Origin: a bacterium
GTDB taxonomy: Bacteria > Patescibacteriota > Patescibacteriia > CAIQCM01
Assembly (NCBI GenBank): GCA_023246535.1
Contig: JAHFIF010000059.1
Span: 1-7,525 of the forward strand
Reading direction: 5' to 3'
Length of the DNA stretch: 7,525 nucleotides
Shown here: positions 6,481-7,525 of the stretch, piece after piece
Layout: the number at the start of each line of letters is the position of its first letter
How positions within the stretch are numbered: the stretch's first letter is position 1
Notes under the pieces: generated by a model
Told to the model about the DNA's origin: nothing
Seen by the model: only the letters and a program-made list of their open reading frames with translations
The model's database searches: none
Made by a program: the position numbers and the translations under genes

Positions 6481-7525
6481 AGGATGACGCTGACAATTTC
6501 GGCCAGCAGGCCGGCTACGAAAAGCATCATAAGCGGTACGGCGAAACGGCGCAAGACCGCGTATTTGGCGTTGCCCGCCATTACCTTGCGACCCATGAAA
6601 ATAATAATGATCCCGACGGCGGCGCCGAGGGTGGCGCCCAAAAAGCCGATGATGCTGACAAAGTCGCGCGCGCCGAGCGCAAAGGCCGCAAGCGGCACGC
6701 CGACGGCGAGCGACCACCCCACCAAACGCCGTTTCTTGAAATCATAAACAAACTCGTCGCGGATGTTTGAACCGATGACGACGAACTGCGTCAGCACGGC
6801 CGCCAGGCCGAAAGCCGAACCCAGCACCACGATCGGCCGGCCGAAATATTGCGCCAGGCCGGCGATGGCGTCTTCGGTCGTCCCGGCGCCGCAAACGGCG
6901 ACGATCAGCGTCCCGAAAAGCCCGACCAGCACAGCGGCCGCGACCGTGCCGGCGATGACCGCGCGGAGCGCCGATCGTTTGTCGCGCCGCGACACTTCGA
7001 TCATCTCGGGGATGACCGACGAACCGCCGAGCGCGAAAAAGAGCACGCCGTAAGGCGCGAACCAGTAGGCCCAATTGACTGAAACGATATTCGCGGCTTT
7101 AACGTGCGGAATGACCATGAGCGCGATCACGGCCACGACGACGATCAGGCCGACGGTGAAGAAATGATCGACGAACTCGCTGTTATTGAGCGGCAAAAGC
7201 ATGATCAGGGCGGCGATCGCCAGAAAGATCAGCGACCAAAGATTGGCCGAACCGCCGAAAATGACCGACAGAAAATTGCCGCCCAAAATAATGTAAACCA
7301 GGAGCGCGCCAAAAAATTCGATCATGCTGACGACGGCGACCGGCAGCGAAGCTTTTTCTCCCAGCACCTTGCGGGCGTAGCCGGCCAAGCGGTGCCGCCC
7401 CGGCGTTTCAATGGCCACGATCGCGTAGTAGACGTTGATGGCGACGGCGGCCGCGCCCAAGAAAACGACATAAACCAGGCCGGGCAGCACGCCGGCGCGG
7501 GAAAAAACAAAAGGAACGCCGAAAA
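6477..7525 (-). CDS. Amino acid permease-like transporter of the APC superfamily (5' partial)
   Basis: The frame stays open to the right edge, with 348 visible residues. The GTG at 7490 is internal, because FGVPFVFSRAG just before it matches the end of the first helix in amino acid permeases (FGLPYAFxxAG). About ten hydrophobic segments follow. GVLFFALGGSSVIPEMIE (visible residues ~159-176) is a hallmark of the aromatic amino acid permease/AAAP-like branch, where the unwound sixth helix lines the substrate site. A second amphipathic region, FGLAAVLTQFVVIGSNIRDEF, is typical of helix 8 and its following loop. The protein should import amino acids with protons or sodium; the substrate is not readable. 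Family members run to ~380-420 residues, so some tens of N-terminal residues are probably missing. It is the first visible gene of the minus-strand block and overlaps the GT-C gene by four bases. Confidence 0.85.
   Translation of the reverse strand, partial: FGVPFVFSRAGVLPGLVYVVFLGAAAVAINVYYAIVAIETPGRHRLAGYARKVLGEKASLPVAVVSMIEFFGALLVYIILGGNFLSVIFGGSANLWSLIFLAIAALIMLLPLNNSEFVDHFFTVGLIVVVAVIALMVIPHVKAANIVSVNWAYWFAPYGVLFFALGGSSVIPEMIEVSRRDKRSALRAVIAGTVAAAVLVGLFGTLIVAVCGAGTTEDAIAGLAQYFGRPIVVLGSAFGLAAVLTQFVVIGSNIRDEFVYDFKKRRLVGWSLAVGVPLAAFALGARDFVSIIGFLGATLGAAVGIIIIFMGRKVMAGNAKYAVLRRFAVPLMMLFVAGLLAEIVSVIL

Noticed and set aside
6481..6717. N-terminal extension of the GT-C protein to a start at 6717
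   Set aside because: The extension lies inside the permease gene in another frame, is Arg-rich, and would remove the ATGA overlap and the N-terminal helix.
7488..7490. GTG at 7490 as the permease start
   Set aside because: The frame stays open to the window edge and the upstream residues match the end of the first permease helix, so the gene is truncated, not short.

Overview
The window reads as a bacterial chromosome fragment, most plausibly from the Patescibacteria (CPR, Parcubacteria-like). This rests on several things seen together: a MurA-type enzyme fused to an XRE helix-turn-helix, a large anchored protein and a small membrane protein I cannot assign to any family, a GT-C type membrane protein, AT-rich spacers filled with 7-nt repeats between GC-rich genes, and no Shine-Dalgarno sequence at any start that can be judged. 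TGA is used as a normal stop at three genes, which argues against the TGA=Gly code of Gracilibacteria/Absconditabacteria. The lineage is an inference; the window holds no rRNA or other phylogenetic marker, and I saw no tRNA.

Layout. Positions 1-1506 (+) hold the 3' part of an HTH-MurA fusion gene, cut by the window edge. It converges on a block of minus-strand genes that fills the rest of the window. Between the two sits a 118-nt spacer (1507-1624) made of CCAAnnn heptamers that fold into a two-part hairpin, probably a bidirectional terminator. Listed in their direction of transcription, the minus-strand genes are: an amino acid permease-like transporter cut by the right edge (7525-6477); a GT-C glycosyltransferase-like membrane protein overlapping it by ATGA (6480-4879); a 502-residue anchored protein of unknown function (4815-3307); a 121-residue four-helix membrane protein 1 nt downstream (3305-2940); a HIT-family protein (2882-2493); and an RmlD-like short-chain reductase (2455-1625).

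How the genes may work together. The GT-C protein, the 502-residue anchored protein and the small membrane protein look like a cell-surface module, possibly transferring or displaying sugar. The RmlD-like protein would normally make dTDP-L-rhamnose, but no rmlA, rmlB or rmlC lies here and its catalytic Tyr position is Phe, so that role is uncertain. HIT and MurA are housekeeping-type enzymes, although the DNA-binding domain on MurA is unexpected.

The most striking non-coding signal is a shared architecture in three of the four spacers longer than a few bases. Each is an array of degenerate 7-nt units: CCAAnnn in one, and GTCATTA-like units (minus strand) in the other two. The two GTCATTA-like arrays lie in the same orientation just upstream of the HIT and 502-residue genes and differ from each other by one whole heptad.
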